64,000 nt of DNA from Micromonospora chaiyaphumensis (GTDB taxonomy: Bacteria; Actinomycetota; Actinomycetes; Mycobacteriales; Micromonosporaceae). Shown here in pieces: positions 33,440 to 41,862 of this stretch (positions within the stretch are counted from its first letter, which is position 1; the number at the start of each line of letters is the position of its first letter). The notes under the pieces are model-generated. The model had not been told where the DNA came from and did no database searches. It saw only the letters and a program-made list of their open reading frames with translations. The position numbers and the translations under genes are program-made. The stretch covers positions 186,001 through 250,000 of the forward strand of contig NZ_FMCS01000010.1 of the NCBI RefSeq assembly GCF_900091435.1, written 5' to 3'.

Positions 33440-33865
33440 TCAGTCGCCGTCCACGCGGCGGTCGCGCTTGCGCTGGGACTGCCGCTTCTTCTCGGCCAGC
33501 CGGCGCTCCTTGGCCGCCCGGGACGGCCGGGTGGGGCGGCGCGGCTTCGGCGGCGGCGCGACCGCCTCGCGCAGCAGGGCGGCCATCCGTTCGCGGGCCG
33601 CCTCGCGGTTGGCCAGCTGCGCCCGGTGCTCGCTGGCCGCGACGGTGAGCACCCCGTCGACCAGCCGGTTGGCGAGCCGGTCCAGGGCGCGGACGCGCAG
33701 CGCCTCGGGCACGCTCGGCGACCCGGCCAGGTCGAAGCTCAGCTCCACCCGGGAGTCGGTCGTGTTGACCCCCTGACCACCCGGGCCGGACGAGCGGGAG
33801 AAGCGTTCCCGCAGCTCGGCATCGGGCACCACGAGCCGGTCGGTCACCCGCAGTCCGTCGTCCAC
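33440..33865 (-). CDS. arfB: ArfB-like peptidyl-tRNA hydrolase (GGQ domain)
   Basis: ArfB rescues ribosomes stalled at mRNA ends by hydrolysing peptidyl-tRNA. The 141-residue protein has the catalytic GGQ in SRSSGPGGQGVNTTDSRVEL and the basic C-terminal tail (RPSRAAKERRLAEKKRQSQR) that enters the empty mRNA channel. Length fits ArfB rather than a release factor. GTG start with TAGCCT (33877-33872) exactly 6 nt upstream and no SD, another leaderless candidate. Confidence 0.92.
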   Translation of the reverse strand: MDDGLRVTDRLVVPDAELRERFSRSSGPGGQGVNTTDSRVELSFDLAGSPSVPEALRVRALDRLANRLVDGVLTVAASEHRAQLANREAARERMAALLREAVAPPPKPRRPTRPSRAAKERRLAEKKRQSQRKRDRRVDGD

Positions 33866-33874
33866 GCCCCGAGG

Positions 33875-34183
33875 CTAGCGCCCGGCACGGTGCCCCGGGG
33901 TGGCGGTCACGGTCGGGGTCGGGGTGGGCGCGGGATCCGCGCGTTCGTGGTCCGACCCGGCCGCCGCGTACGCCGCCGCCCCGACCAGCAGCAGCGCGAT
34001 CACACCGATCTTGGTGACCACCGCCCGGATCGCCACCCAGGCGGTACGCCGGGCGCCGGGCACGCTGGTCCGGATCGTCTGGTAGTCCTTCCAGCCCCGC
34101 TGCGCGCGGGCGTACGACGCGCCGACACCGGCGCCGATGACCAGGCCCACAAGGAGGAGGGCCGCGATGACAGCTTGCTCCAC
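33875..34183 (-). CDS. Small two-helix membrane protein
   Basis: This 102-residue frame has a helix at the N-terminus (VIAALLLVGLVIGAGVGASYA), a basic loop (RAQRGWKDYQTIRTSVPGARR), a second helix (IGVIALLLVGAAAYAAA) and a Pro/Thr-rich tail. No family is recognised. GTG start; GATACT lies 7 nt upstream. It ends 10 bp before arfB begins in the same direction. The signal TAGCCT for arfB lies inside its 3' end. Confidence 0.65.
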   Translation of the reverse strand: MEQAVIAALLLVGLVIGAGVGASYARAQRGWKDYQTIRTSVPGARRTAWVAIRAVVTKIGVIALLLVGAAAYAAAGSDHERADPAPTPTPTVTATPGHRAGR

Positions 34184-34295
34184 CCACGCCAGTATCCATA
34201 CTCAGCGTAATATTTCTATGGCCCGATGGTCCCACGCCGGATATCCGACAGTTCCCGGCACCTCCCGACGGCGCAGGTCAGGGCCTGCGGACCGG

Positions 34296-35156
34296 TCAGC
34301 CGCCCCGGCCGATGATGGTGTCGGCGGTCTGCTGCACCTGGTCGATCGGGATGGCGAACCCGATGCCGATGGAGCCGTTGCCGTCGATGGTGGCGATGGC
34401 CGTGTTCACCCCGACCACCTCGCCGCGCGCGTTGACCAGCGGCCCGCCGGAGTTGCCCGGGTTGATGGAGGCGTCGGTCTGGACCGCGGTGTGCCGGCCG
34501 TTGCCGATGCGTACCTGCCGGTTGAGCGCGCTGACGATACCCGCCGTGACGGTGCCGGCCAGGCCCAGCGGGGAGCCGACCGCGAGCACCGGCTCGCCCA
34601 CCCGGGTCGAGTTCGGCTTGGCCAGCGGCAGCGCCGACAGCCGGGCCGACGGCGGCACCTTCAGCACCGCCAGGTCGCTGGCCGGCTCCCGCCCCACCAC
34701 CTCGGCGCTGAACCGGCGCCCGTCGGAGGTCTCCACCGTCACCGGTCCGGAGCCGCCCCGGGAGAGGATGTGGTCGTTGGTCACGATGTGCTGCTCGTTG
34801 TCGATGGCGAAGCCGGAGCCGCTGGCCGACGTGCCGGACGCCCCGCCGACCAGCACCGAGACCACGCCGGGGACGGTCTTCTCGGCGGCCGTGACCAGCT
34901 CCGCCGGCACCGGCGCCGCGGAGGCCGCGGACGGGCCCGGCGCGTCCCGGTCCGCGGCCCAGGTGCCGGCCGCCGCCCCGGAGACGGTGGAGAGGGCCAC
35001 CACCGCCGCCGCGCTGAGCAGCCGGCGGCGCCAGCCGTGCCGTGCGGCGTCCCGCTCCGATCCGGGTACGTCCCAGCGCCCGCGCCCGTCCGGGTCCAGC
35101 TCCGGCGAGACGAACCACGGGCCGCGCGGCTCGCCGAGTCCGGTCTGCACTGCCAT
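34296..35156 (-). CDS. Membrane-anchored trypsin-like serine protease (S1C, no PDZ)
   Basis: The 286-residue protein has a cytoplasmic N-terminus of about 45 residues, one membrane helix (RRLLSAAAVVALSTVSGAAAG), then a chymotrypsin-fold domain. The catalytic triad is visible: His in HIVTNDHILS, Asp in PASDLAVLKV, Ser in TDASINPGNSGGPLVN. HtrA/DegP enzymes normally add a PDZ domain, but this one ends right after IPIDQVQQTADTII. It would act outside the membrane in envelope quality control. The ATG has SD GAGGAG. It is 43 bp downstream of the VWA gene, possibly in the same operon. Confidence 0.88.
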   Translation of the reverse strand: MAVQTGLGEPRGPWFVSPELDPDGRGRWDVPGSERDAARHGWRRRLLSAAAVVALSTVSGAAAGTWAADRDAPGPSAASAAPVPAELVTAAEKTVPGVVSVLVGGASGTSASGSGFAIDNEQHIVTNDHILSRGGSGPVTVETSDGRRFSAEVVGREPASDLAVLKVPPSARLSALPLAKPNSTRVGEPVLAVGSPLGLAGTVTAGIVSALNRQVRIGNGRHTAVQTDASINPGNSGGPLVNARGEVVGVNTAIATIDGNGSIGIGFAIPIDQVQQTADTIIGRGG

Positions 35157-35199
35157 ACCTGGGCTCCTCACGTGTCGTGCGTCGTCCGGTCCTTGCTGG

Positions 35200-36159
35200 T
35201 CAGGGCAGCCGGGAGAACCACCGCAGCGATCCGGCGGCGGCCCCCATGGCGAGGACCAGCCCGAGGCCGATGAAGCGGGCCGAGATGTCCTGCCGTTCCC
35301 TGCGGTAGCCCACCGACGTGCCGATGTCCTCGTAGACGGCACGCAGTTCGGCGCTCGTGGACGCCTCGTGGAAGCCGCCCCCGGTCTCCTCGGCGACCGC
35401 CTTGAGGGTCTGCCCGTCGACCGGCACCTGGATGGCCCGCCCGCCCCGGTCCACCGACCCGGACGGGGTGCCGAACGAGATGGTGTGCACCGGCACCTTG
35501 GCCGCCACGGCCTGGCCGGCCGCCTCCATGGGATCCATCCCGGACGTGTTCGCGCCGTCGGAGAGGATGATGATCCGTGCCGGCGGCGGGTCCTTGGCGG
35601 CCTTGGCGTCCAGGCTCTTGACCGCGCCCAGCGAGGTGCTGATGGCCTCGCCGATGGCGGTGCCCTGCACCCCGGTGATGCCCTCGGCGAGCCGCTCGAC
35701 CCCCTCGTCCAGGGCCTCCCGGTCGGTGCTCGGCGGCACCACCACGGCCGCGCTGCCGGCGAACGCGACGAGCCCGACGTTGAACTCGTCGGGCAGCCCG
35801 TCGACGAACCGGCGGGCGGCCTCCTTCGCGGCGGTCAGCCGGTCCGGGTCGACGTCGCCGGCCAGCATCGAGGTGGAGACGTCCACCGCCACCATGACGG
35901 TGGCCCGTTCCCGGGGCACCCGTACCTCGGCGTTGGGCCGGGCGAAGCCGACCACCAGCAGCGCCAGCATCGCGAGGAAGAGTCCCGCCGGGACGTGCCG
36001 GCGCCAGGCCGGCCGCTGCGGGGCGACCCGGTCCAGCAGCCGCAGGTTGGTGAAGCGCACCGCGTACCGGCTCTGCCGGCGCTGCATGGCCAGGTAGCCG
36101 ACGACCAGCGCGGCGACGCCGAGCAGGAGCCAGAGGCGGGCGGGCGACTCCCAGGTCAC
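35200..36159 (-). CDS. VWA-domain membrane protein (BatA-like)
   Basis: The 319-residue protein has two N-terminal helices (LWLLLGVAALVVGYLAM; GLFLAMLALLVVGFA), a von Willebrand A domain with intact MIDAS (VAVDVSTSM, then T and D in later loops, ILSDGANTSGMDP), and a C-terminal helix (FIGLGLVLAMGAAAGSL). This is the Bat aerotolerance/MoxR-associated architecture: the VWA domain is held outside or at the membrane and works with MoxR ATPase and DUF58 proteins. GTG start at 36159 overlaps the DUF58 stop by 4 nt (GTGA), showing coupling. Confidence 0.9.
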   Translation of the reverse strand: MTWESPARLWLLLGVAALVVGYLAMQRRQSRYAVRFTNLRLLDRVAPQRPAWRRHVPAGLFLAMLALLVVGFARPNAEVRVPRERATVMVAVDVSTSMLAGDVDPDRLTAAKEAARRFVDGLPDEFNVGLVAFAGSAAVVVPPSTDREALDEGVERLAEGITGVQGTAIGEAISTSLGAVKSLDAKAAKDPPPARIIILSDGANTSGMDPMEAAGQAVAAKVPVHTISFGTPSGSVDRGGRAIQVPVDGQTLKAVAEETGGGFHEASTSAELRAVYEDIGTSVGYRRERQDISARFIGLGLVLAMGAAAGSLRWFSRLP

Positions 36160-37118
36160 GCCGCACCTCCCCGGGCCGCGGCGGGCGCGGCGGCGAGCCG
36201 GCGTTGGGCGTGCACGTGCCGCACGATGTCGGCGCTCCAGTCCCGGTCGGTACGCAGCGCCAGATGCGTGGCCCCGGACCGGCGCAGCGCATCGCGCACC
36301 TGGTCGCGCTGGGCGGCGGCGGCCTGGGCGTACCGCTCGCGCAGGCCCGGGTCGCCGGTCCACACCTCGCGGCGGCGGCCGGTCTCCGGGTCGACGAGGG
36401 TGACCAGCCCGACGTCCGGCAGCTCCAGCTCGCGCGGGTCGGTCACCTCGACCGCCAGCACCTGGTGCCGCACGGCCAGCCGGCGCAGCACGGTCTCCCA
36501 GGCCGGGGCGGCGTCCGGCTCGTCGGGCCACCCGTCGAGGAAGTCGGAGACGATCACCACGAGCCCGCGCCGGGTGGCCATCCGCTGGAGCCCGTCCAGC
36601 CCGTCGTGCAGGCCCGGCGTCACCGGGTGCCCGTCGGTGCGCGGCGCGCCCAGCAGGGCGCGGAGCAGCCCGAGCAGGTGGGTACGCCCGCCGCGGGCCG
36701 GGAACCGGCGGATCCCGTCCGGGGTGAGCACCTGGCCGCCGAGCCGGTTGCCGACGCCGGCGGTGAGGAAGCCGACCGCCGCCACGGCGGCCACCGCCAG
36801 CTCCCGTTTGTCCAGTGTGGCCGTGCCGTACTCCATGCTGGGGCTGGCGTCGACCAGCAGCCAGGTGGTCAGCTCGCGGTCGGCGTCGACCTCGCGGACG
36901 TGCGGGACGGTGGTCCGGGCGGTCACCGCCCAGTCCATCCGGCGGACCTCGTCCTCGCCGGGGCGGTACTCGCGGCTGCCGGCCGCCTCGCTGCCGGGGC
37001 CGGGCAGCAGGCCGCGGTACTGCCCGTGCAGCAGCCCGTCGAGCCGCCGGGTGACGGTCAGCTCCAGGCGGCGCAGCCGCTGGTCGGGGGCCAGGTCGGC
37101 CAGCCCGGGGTCGGGCAT
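36156..37118 (-). CDS. DUF58 domain protein
   Basis: The 320-residue protein has the DUF58 signature GSREYRPGEDEVRRMDWAVTA followed by a VWA-like fold (TTWLLVDASPSMEYG, GLVVIVSDFLDGWPDEP). It is the middle gene of the MoxR-DUF58-VWA operon. ATG 37118 is preferred because GGGAGG lies 8 nt upstream; ATG 37142, in an ATGA overlap with the MoxR gene, has no SD. Family proteins are thought to act as adaptors for MoxR ATPases in maturing surface or enzyme complexes. Confidence 0.9.
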   Translation of the reverse strand: MPDPGLADLAPDQRLRRLELTVTRRLDGLLHGQYRGLLPGPGSEAAGSREYRPGEDEVRRMDWAVTARTTVPHVREVDADRELTTWLLVDASPSMEYGTATLDKRELAVAAVAAVGFLTAGVGNRLGGQVLTPDGIRRFPARGGRTHLLGLLRALLGAPRTDGHPVTPGLHDGLDGLQRMATRRGLVVIVSDFLDGWPDEPDAAPAWETVLRRLAVRHQVLAVEVTDPRELELPDVGLVTLVDPETGRRREVWTGDPGLRERYAQAAAAQRDQVRDALRRSGATHLALRTDRDWSADIVRHVHAQRRLAAAPAAARGGAA

Positions 37119-37138
37119 GGTGGGTGCCTCCCGGCGCC

Positions 37139-38188
37139 TCATGCCGCCGCCAGGTCGGCCGCCGTCTCCGGGTGCCCGGTGACCACCCGGGGTGGTGGGA
37201 CCGCCTCGACCAGCCGGCGGACCAGCGTCTCGGCGGAGACCCCGTCGGCCACCGCGTCGAAGGAGAGCACCAGCCGGTGGGCCAGCACGTCCACCGCGAG
37301 GTCCCGCACGTCCTCCGGCAGCACGTAGTCGCGGCCGTGGATCAGCGCCTGCGCCCGGGCCGCCGCCACCAGGCCGAGGGTGGCCCGGGGGCTCGCCCCG
37401 TACGCCAGCAGCGGCGCGATCTCGGCCAACCCGAACCGCCCGGGGTCCCGGGTGGCGAGGATGAGCCGGACCACGTACTCGGCGAGGGCGTGGTGGACGA
37501 AGACGTCGGCGGCACGGCGCTGGAGTTCGCGCAGCCGGGCCGGGTCGAGCACCGGGCGCGCGGTCGGCCGCTCGGTGCTCATCCGGTAGAGGATGGCCAG
37601 CTCGTCGGCGTCGCTCGGGTAGTCCACGACGATCTTCATGAGGAAGCGGTCGCGCTGCGCCTCGGGGAGCTGGTAGACCCCCTCCGACTCGATCGGGTTC
37701 TGGGTGGCCAGCACCAGGAACGGGTCGGGGACCGGCCAGCTCCGGCCGCCGATGGAGACCTGCCGCTCGGCCATCGCCTCGAGCAGCGCCGACTGCACCT
37801 TGGCCGGGGCCCGGTTGATCTCGTCGGCGAGCACCAGGTTCGCCATGATCGGGCCCAGCTCCACGTCGAACGCCTCGGTGGAGGCCCGGTAGATGCGGGT
37901 GCCGACGATGTCCGAGGGGACCAGGTCGGGGGTGAACTGGATCCGGGAGAAGGTGCCGCCGACCACGGTGGCGAGGGTCTGCGCCGCGAGGGTCTTGGCG
38001 ACCCCGGGCACACCCTCCAGCAGGCAGTGGCCGTCGGCGATCAGGGCGGTGAGCAGGCGATCGACGAGGCGATCCTGCCCGACGATCACGCGTTTGACCT
38101 CGAAGAGGGTCTGTTCCAGCTCGACGCCGCTCGCGTCGGCATCGACCGGGCTGGGCACGCTGGCCAGGGTGTCCGAGATGTCCGTCAC
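37139..38188 (-). CDS. MoxR-family AAA ATPase
   Basis: This AAA+ ATPase has about 349 residues: Walker A LLEGVPGVAKTLAAQ, Walker B NLVLADEINRAPAKVQ, sensor 1 VLATQNPIESEGVYQLPEAQ and sensor 2 region GASPRATLGLV. MoxR ATPases are chaperones that insert cofactors or activate VWA-domain partners, here the two genes downstream. GTG 38188 has SD GGGAAG 8 nt upstream, and ATG 38212 is possible. A candidate -10 GATAAT is at 38233-38228. Confidence 0.93.
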   Translation of the reverse strand: MTDISDTLASVPSPVDADASGVELEQTLFEVKRVIVGQDRLVDRLLTALIADGHCLLEGVPGVAKTLAAQTLATVVGGTFSRIQFTPDLVPSDIVGTRIYRASTEAFDVELGPIMANLVLADEINRAPAKVQSALLEAMAERQVSIGGRSWPVPDPFLVLATQNPIESEGVYQLPEAQRDRFLMKIVVDYPSDADELAILYRMSTERPTARPVLDPARLRELQRRAADVFVHHALAEYVVRLILATRDPGRFGLAEIAPLLAYGASPRATLGLVAAARAQALIHGRDYVLPEDVRDLAVDVLAHRLVLSFDAVADGVSAETLVRRLVEAVPPPRVVTGHPETAADLAAA

Positions 38189-38344
38189 GGTGCTTGCTTC
38201 CCGTGCCGGCATGTGGGCAAACGTCGGATTATCAGCCCCTGAGCGGCCCTTCCCGGGCCGGACGGGGACGACTCCCCCGGCCGATCCGCAACGGCGCGAG
38301 CGGGTGCGGCCGGGGCCAGACCGGGGCAGACGAGCACGACAGGC

Positions 38345-38368
38345 GGCCCCCGCCCGGGGGCGGGGGCC
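38345..38368 (-). terminator. Terminator-like hairpin after the secreted-protein gene
   Basis: GGCCCCCGCCC (38345-38355) and GGGCGGGGGCC (38358-38368) form an 11-bp GC-only stem 15 bp past the stop of the gene starting at 38923. Confidence 0.65.
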
Positions 38369-38383
38369 GGCTGCCGGCGGGGG

Positions 38384-38923
38384 TCAGTTGGCGATGAGCA
38401 GGTGGAACGGCCGGTCCGCGTACCCGCCGCTGGAGCTGCGGGTCTGGACGAAGACCGCGTTCGGGATCAGGTAGCGGGGCGCCACCGCGACCTCACCCGC
38501 GGGTGGGACGTTCGCCGCGTCGTTGGTGCCGATCGTGGCGTGCAGGCCCTTGAGGTTGACCGCGTAGTCGAGCGTCACCTGGTACTGCCCGGCGAACTGA
38601 CCCGGCGTCGACGAGGAGAACCTCTTGGCGCTCACAACGTTGGCCGAGTGCTGGAGCAGGGTCCCGTTGCTGCTGACCACCGCCCAGGCGACCAGCCCGG
38701 GCGTCGGCGCGGCCAGGGTGGCGTTCAGCGCGGCCTTCGCGGCCCGGGTCTCGGCGGCGGTCACCGGCGGCTGCTGACCGGGCTGCCGGGCCCCGGGCTG
38801 CGCCACCTCGGCCGGCGCCTTCGCCGCCGGGTGGGCGGCGGCCGCGATGCCCCCGCCGGCCAGGGTGAGGGACAGCGCGGCGAGGGCCACCACCGTCGCC
38901 TTGCGCTTGAGGAATGTGGCCAT
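38384..38923 (-). CDS. Secreted protein of unknown function
   Basis: This 179-residue protein has a clear Sec signal peptide (basic MATFLKRKATVVALAALSLT, cleavage after AAAAHPAAKA-type sequence), a Pro/Gln/Ala linker, and a small beta-rich domain (LVAWAVVSSNGTLLQHSANV, QYQVTLDYAVNLKGLHATIG, AVFVQTRSSSGGYADRPFHL) that I cannot assign with certainty. Mature length is about 150 residues with no cysteines. The ATG has SD GGGAGA. It has its own promoter and a long 5' leader. It is probably an envelope or extracellular binding protein. Confidence 0.75.
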   Translation of the reverse strand: MATFLKRKATVVALAALSLTLAGGGIAAAAHPAAKAPAEVAQPGARQPGQQPPVTAAETRAAKAALNATLAAPTPGLVAWAVVSSNGTLLQHSANVVSAKRFSSSTPGQFAGQYQVTLDYAVNLKGLHATIGTNDAANVPPAGEVAVAPRYLIPNAVFVQTRSSSGGYADRPFHLLIAN

Positions 38924-39002
38924 GACAGATCTCCCTTTTGTGACCGTGGTGATACGGCCGGCCCGCATGCTTGGCGCGGGACGGATGGATGCGGCACGGG
39001 AG

Positions 39003-39045
39003 CCAGGCGCAGTTCTGAGCGCACCGTCAGTGTCGAGCTACCTGG
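39003..39045 (-). promoter_or_regulatory. Possible structured segment in the 5' leader of the secreted-protein gene
   Basis: Within a leader of about 165 nt, CCAGG (39003-39007) can pair with CCTGG (39041-39045), enclosing a second GCGC/GCGC pairing. The fold matches no riboswitch I recognise. Confidence 0.25.
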
Positions 39046-39095
39046 CCCTTGAGCTGGGATTACTACGGAGAGTCGCGACATCTCGACCAGGTGGA

Positions 39096-39124
39096 ACCTA
39101 ACATCGGAAAATGCGGACGGTCAA
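39096..39124 (-). promoter_or_regulatory. Promoter of the secreted-protein gene
   Basis: On the minus strand TTGACC (39124-39119), exactly 17 bp, and TTAGGT (39101-39096). The predicted start near 39088 leaves a leader of about 165 nt before ATG 38923. The surrounding 39098-39212 is clearly AT-richer than the rest of the window. Confidence 0.7.
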
Positions 39125-39224
39125 TAGCTCACATTTCCTCGGCCGCGTCGGAGAAATGCGTTTGATAATTGTGAGAAGTGAACGACCGACCATTCATGAA
39201 ATCGCGCCGTGTAGGGTGACGGCC

Positions 39225-40187
39225 ATGATCACGAGGGGACGGGTCGCCACCGTCGCGTGCTGGCTGGCAGCCGTGCCCGTGGCCGCCTGGGCGGTGCTCC
39301 GGCTCGCCGGGCTGGAACGGGGGCCGCTCGTGCAGGCGGTCGCCTTCACGCCGTACGTCGCCGCCGCTGCGCCGGCCGCCCTCGTGCTGGCGCTCGCCCT
39401 GCGGCGCCGCGTGCCCGCCGTGGTCGCGGCCCTCGCCGCGCTGGCGCTGGCCGGCGCCGTGGCGCCACGGGCCGTCGGCGACGACGGGCCCACGGCGGAC
39501 GGGCCCGTGCTCCGCCTGCTCACCGCCAACCTGCTCAAGGGCGGCGCCCAGCCGGCCCGGCTGGTCGAGCTGGTGCGGGCGCACCACGTGGACGTGCTCA
39601 CCGTGCAGGAGTTCACCCCGGAGATCGCCGCCGAGCTGGACCGGCTCGGGCTGGCGACCCTGCTGCCCTACCGGGCGCTGAATCCCGAGGTCGGCACCAC
39701 CGGCTCCGGGCTGTACGCGCGCCACCCGCTCAGCGGGACCGGCTTCCGGCGCAACGAGGGCTTCTCCTTCACCCAGGCGTACGGGACGGTGGCCGTGCCG
39801 GGCGCGCCACCGCTGCGGGTGGAGTCCGCGCACCCGGCCGCCCCGTACTCCGTCGAGGTGGTGCCGGACTGGTGGACCGACCTGCGGGCCCAGCCGCACG
39901 CCACCCCGGAGGGCGGGTTGAGCGTGCTGGCCGGCGACTTCAACGCCACCCTCGACCACGCGCCGCTGCGCGACCTCATCGACACCGGCTACGTCGACGC
40001 CGCCGACGCGGCCGGCGCCGGCTTCTCGGGCACCTGGGGTCCCTACGACGGCGACCCGATCCCGCCGGTGACCATCGACCACGTGCTGGTCGACCGGCGC
40101 ATCGCCGTGCGCGCGGTCAGCGTGCACGACGTCCGGGGCAGCGACCACCGGGCCGTGCTGGCCGAGCTGCGGCTGCCCGCCGCGTGA
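39225..40187 (+). CDS. Membrane-anchored endonuclease/exonuclease/phosphatase family protein
   Basis: The 320-residue protein has three N-terminal membrane helices (VATVACWLAAVPVAAWAVL, AVAFTPYVAAAAPAALVLAL, VVAALAALALAGAVA), then an outward EEP domain: LRLLTANLLKGGAQ, VLTVQEFTPE, GLYARHPLSG, VLAGDFNATLDHAPLRD, IDHVLVDRRIAVRAV, GSDHRAVLAELRL. Metal ligands and both catalytic His are present, so an active phosphodiesterase is expected, substrate unknown. ATG 39225 is chosen because TAGGGT (39212-39217) lies 7 nt upstream and there is no SD; the open frame upstream is AT-rich non-coding DNA. It is the second membrane EEP protein in the window. Confidence 0.85.
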   Translation: MITRGRVATVACWLAAVPVAAWAVLRLAGLERGPLVQAVAFTPYVAAAAPAALVLALALRRRVPAVVAALAALALAGAVAPRAVGDDGPTADGPVLRLLTANLLKGGAQPARLVELVRAHHVDVLTVQEFTPEIAAELDRLGLATLLPYRALNPEVGTTGSGLYARHPLSGTGFRRNEGFSFTQAYGTVAVPGAPPLRVESAHPAAPYSVEVVPDWWTDLRAQPHATPEGGLSVLAGDFNATLDHAPLRDLIDTGYVDAADAAGAGFSGTWGPYDGDPIPPVTIDHVLVDRRIAVRAVSVHDVRGSDHRAVLAELRLPAA

Positions 40188-40190
40188 GGC

Positions 40191-41771
40191 TCAGACCCGC
40201 GCGCGGTCCAGGCCGTAGGTGAGGGCGTCAACCAACGCGTGCCAGCTCGCCTCGACCACGTTGGGGTGGACGCCGACAGTGGTCCAGTCGCGGCCGGCCC
40301 CGGCGGTCTCCACGAGCACCCGGGTCACCGCGCCGGTGCCGTGGCTGCCCTCCAGGATGCGCACCTTGTAGTCGGCCAGCTCGAACTCGCGCAGCTCCGG
40401 GTAGTGCCGGGCGAGCGCCACCCGCAGCGCCTCGTCGAGCGCGTTGACCGGGCCGTTCCCCTCGGCCGTGGCGATGACGCGCTCACCGCGTACCCGGATC
40501 TTGACGGTGGCCTCGGAGACGACGGCGCCGTCCTCGCGGTGCTCGACCAGCACCCGGTAGGACTCCAGGGCGAACGGCCGGGCCGGCGCGGCGTCCGGCA
40601 GCTCGGAGCGGACCAGCAGCTCGAACGAGGCGTCGGCGGCCTCGAACGACCAGCCGCCGGCCTCCAGCTCCTTGATCCGGCTGGTCACCTTGGACAGCGC
40701 GTCCGGATGGCCGGCCAGATCCAGCCCCAGCTCGCGGCTCTTGAGCTCGACGCTGGCCCGGCCGGCCATCTCGGTCACCAGGATCCGCATGTCGTTGCCC
40801 ACCACCGAGGGATCCACGTGGTTGTAGAGCAACGGGTCGACCTTGATCGCACTCGCGTGCAGCCCCGCCTTGTGGGCGAAGGCGGCGGCCCCGACGTAGG
40901 CCTGGTGGGTGTCGGGGGCGATGTTGGCGATCTCGGCGATGGCGTGCGAGACCCGCACCATCTGTTCCATGCAGCCCTCCGGTAGGACGGGCATGCCGAG
41001 CTTGAGCTGGAGGTTGGCCACGATCGCGAAGAGGTCGGCGTTGCCGGGGCGCTCGCCGTAGCCGTTGGCGGTGCCCTGGACGTGCCGGACGCCGGCCTCG
41101 ACCGCCGCGATCGTGTTGGCCACCGCGCAGGCGGTGTCGTTCTGGGCGTGCATGCCGAGCCGCTCCGGGGCGATCCCGGTGCGCGCGGTCAGGTCGGTGA
41201 TCGCGGCGGTGACCTGGGAGGGCAGCATCCCGCCGTTGGTGTCGCAGAGGACGAACCGCTCCGCGCCCGCGGCGAGCGCGGTCTCCGCCACCACGGCCGT
41301 GTACGCCGGGTCGTACCGGTAGCCGTCGTAGAAGTGCTCCCCGTCGACGAACACCCGCCGTCCCTGCGCCACCAGGTACGCCACCGTGTCGCGGATCATC
41401 GCCAGGTTCTCCTCGGCGGTGGTGCGCAGCGCCCGCTCGACGTGCCGCAGGTCGGCCTTGGCGACCAGCGCCACGGCGGGGGTCTCCGCGTCGAGCAGCC
41501 CGCGCACCTGCGGGTCGTCCTCGACCGCGAGGCCGGCCTTGCGGGTGGCCCCGAACGCGACCAGGACGGCGTGCCGCAGCTCCAGCTCGGTGCGGGCCCG
41601 GCGGAAGAACTCGGTGTCCTTGGGCACCGCGCCCGGCCAGCCGCCCTCGATGAAGCCGACCCCGAGGTCGTCGAGCAGGCGGGCCACCGCCAGCTTGTCG
41701 ACCACCGAGTAGGTGAGGCCCTCGCGCTGGGCGCCGTCGCGCAGCGTCGTGTCGTACACCTGGAAGGTCAT
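40191..41771 (-). CDS. cimA: (R)-citramalate synthase
   Basis: CimA condenses acetyl-CoA with pyruvate to citramalate, giving 2-oxobutyrate (via LeuCD and LeuB) for isoleucine without threonine deaminase. The 526-residue protein has the DRE-TIM motif TTLRDGAQREGLTYS, GVGFIEGGWPGAVPKD, CDTNGGMLPSQV, GMHAQNDTACAVANT, VQGTANGYGERPGNADL, and a C-terminal regulatory LeuA dimer domain (YRVLVEHREDGAVVSEATVK). The block order is of the CimA/LeuA3 kind, distinct from LeuA. The ATG has SD GAGGAC. A leader-peptide attenuator precedes it. Confidence 0.93.
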   Translation of the reverse strand: MTFQVYDTTLRDGAQREGLTYSVVDKLAVARLLDDLGVGFIEGGWPGAVPKDTEFFRRARTELELRHAVLVAFGATRKAGLAVEDDPQVRGLLDAETPAVALVAKADLRHVERALRTTAEENLAMIRDTVAYLVAQGRRVFVDGEHFYDGYRYDPAYTAVVAETALAAGAERFVLCDTNGGMLPSQVTAAITDLTARTGIAPERLGMHAQNDTACAVANTIAAVEAGVRHVQGTANGYGERPGNADLFAIVANLQLKLGMPVLPEGCMEQMVRVSHAIAEIANIAPDTHQAYVGAAAFAHKAGLHASAIKVDPLLYNHVDPSVVGNDMRILVTEMAGRASVELKSRELGLDLAGHPDALSKVTSRIKELEAGGWSFEAADASFELLVRSELPDAAPARPFALESYRVLVEHREDGAVVSEATVKIRVRGERVIATAEGNGPVNALDEALRVALARHYPELREFELADYKVRILEGSHGTGAVTRVLVETAGAGRDWTTVGVHPNVVEASWHALVDALTYGLDRARV

Positions 41772-41800
41772 GGGAGTCCTCTTCTCGAACCTGCGGGGCA

Positions 41801-41832
41801 ACAAAAAGACCCCCCGCGGATGCGGGAGGTCT
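41801..41832 (-). terminator. Attenuator terminator upstream of cimA
   Basis: On the minus strand AGACCTCCCGC (41832-41822), loop ATCC, GCGGGGGGTCT (41817-41807), then TTTTTGT (to 41801). This is an intrinsic terminator between the leader peptide and the cimA start codon, 30 nt before ATG 41771. Confidence 0.9.
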
Positions 41833-41862
41833 GCGCGCTCGGCGAGGGGGTGGGCCGGCGCG

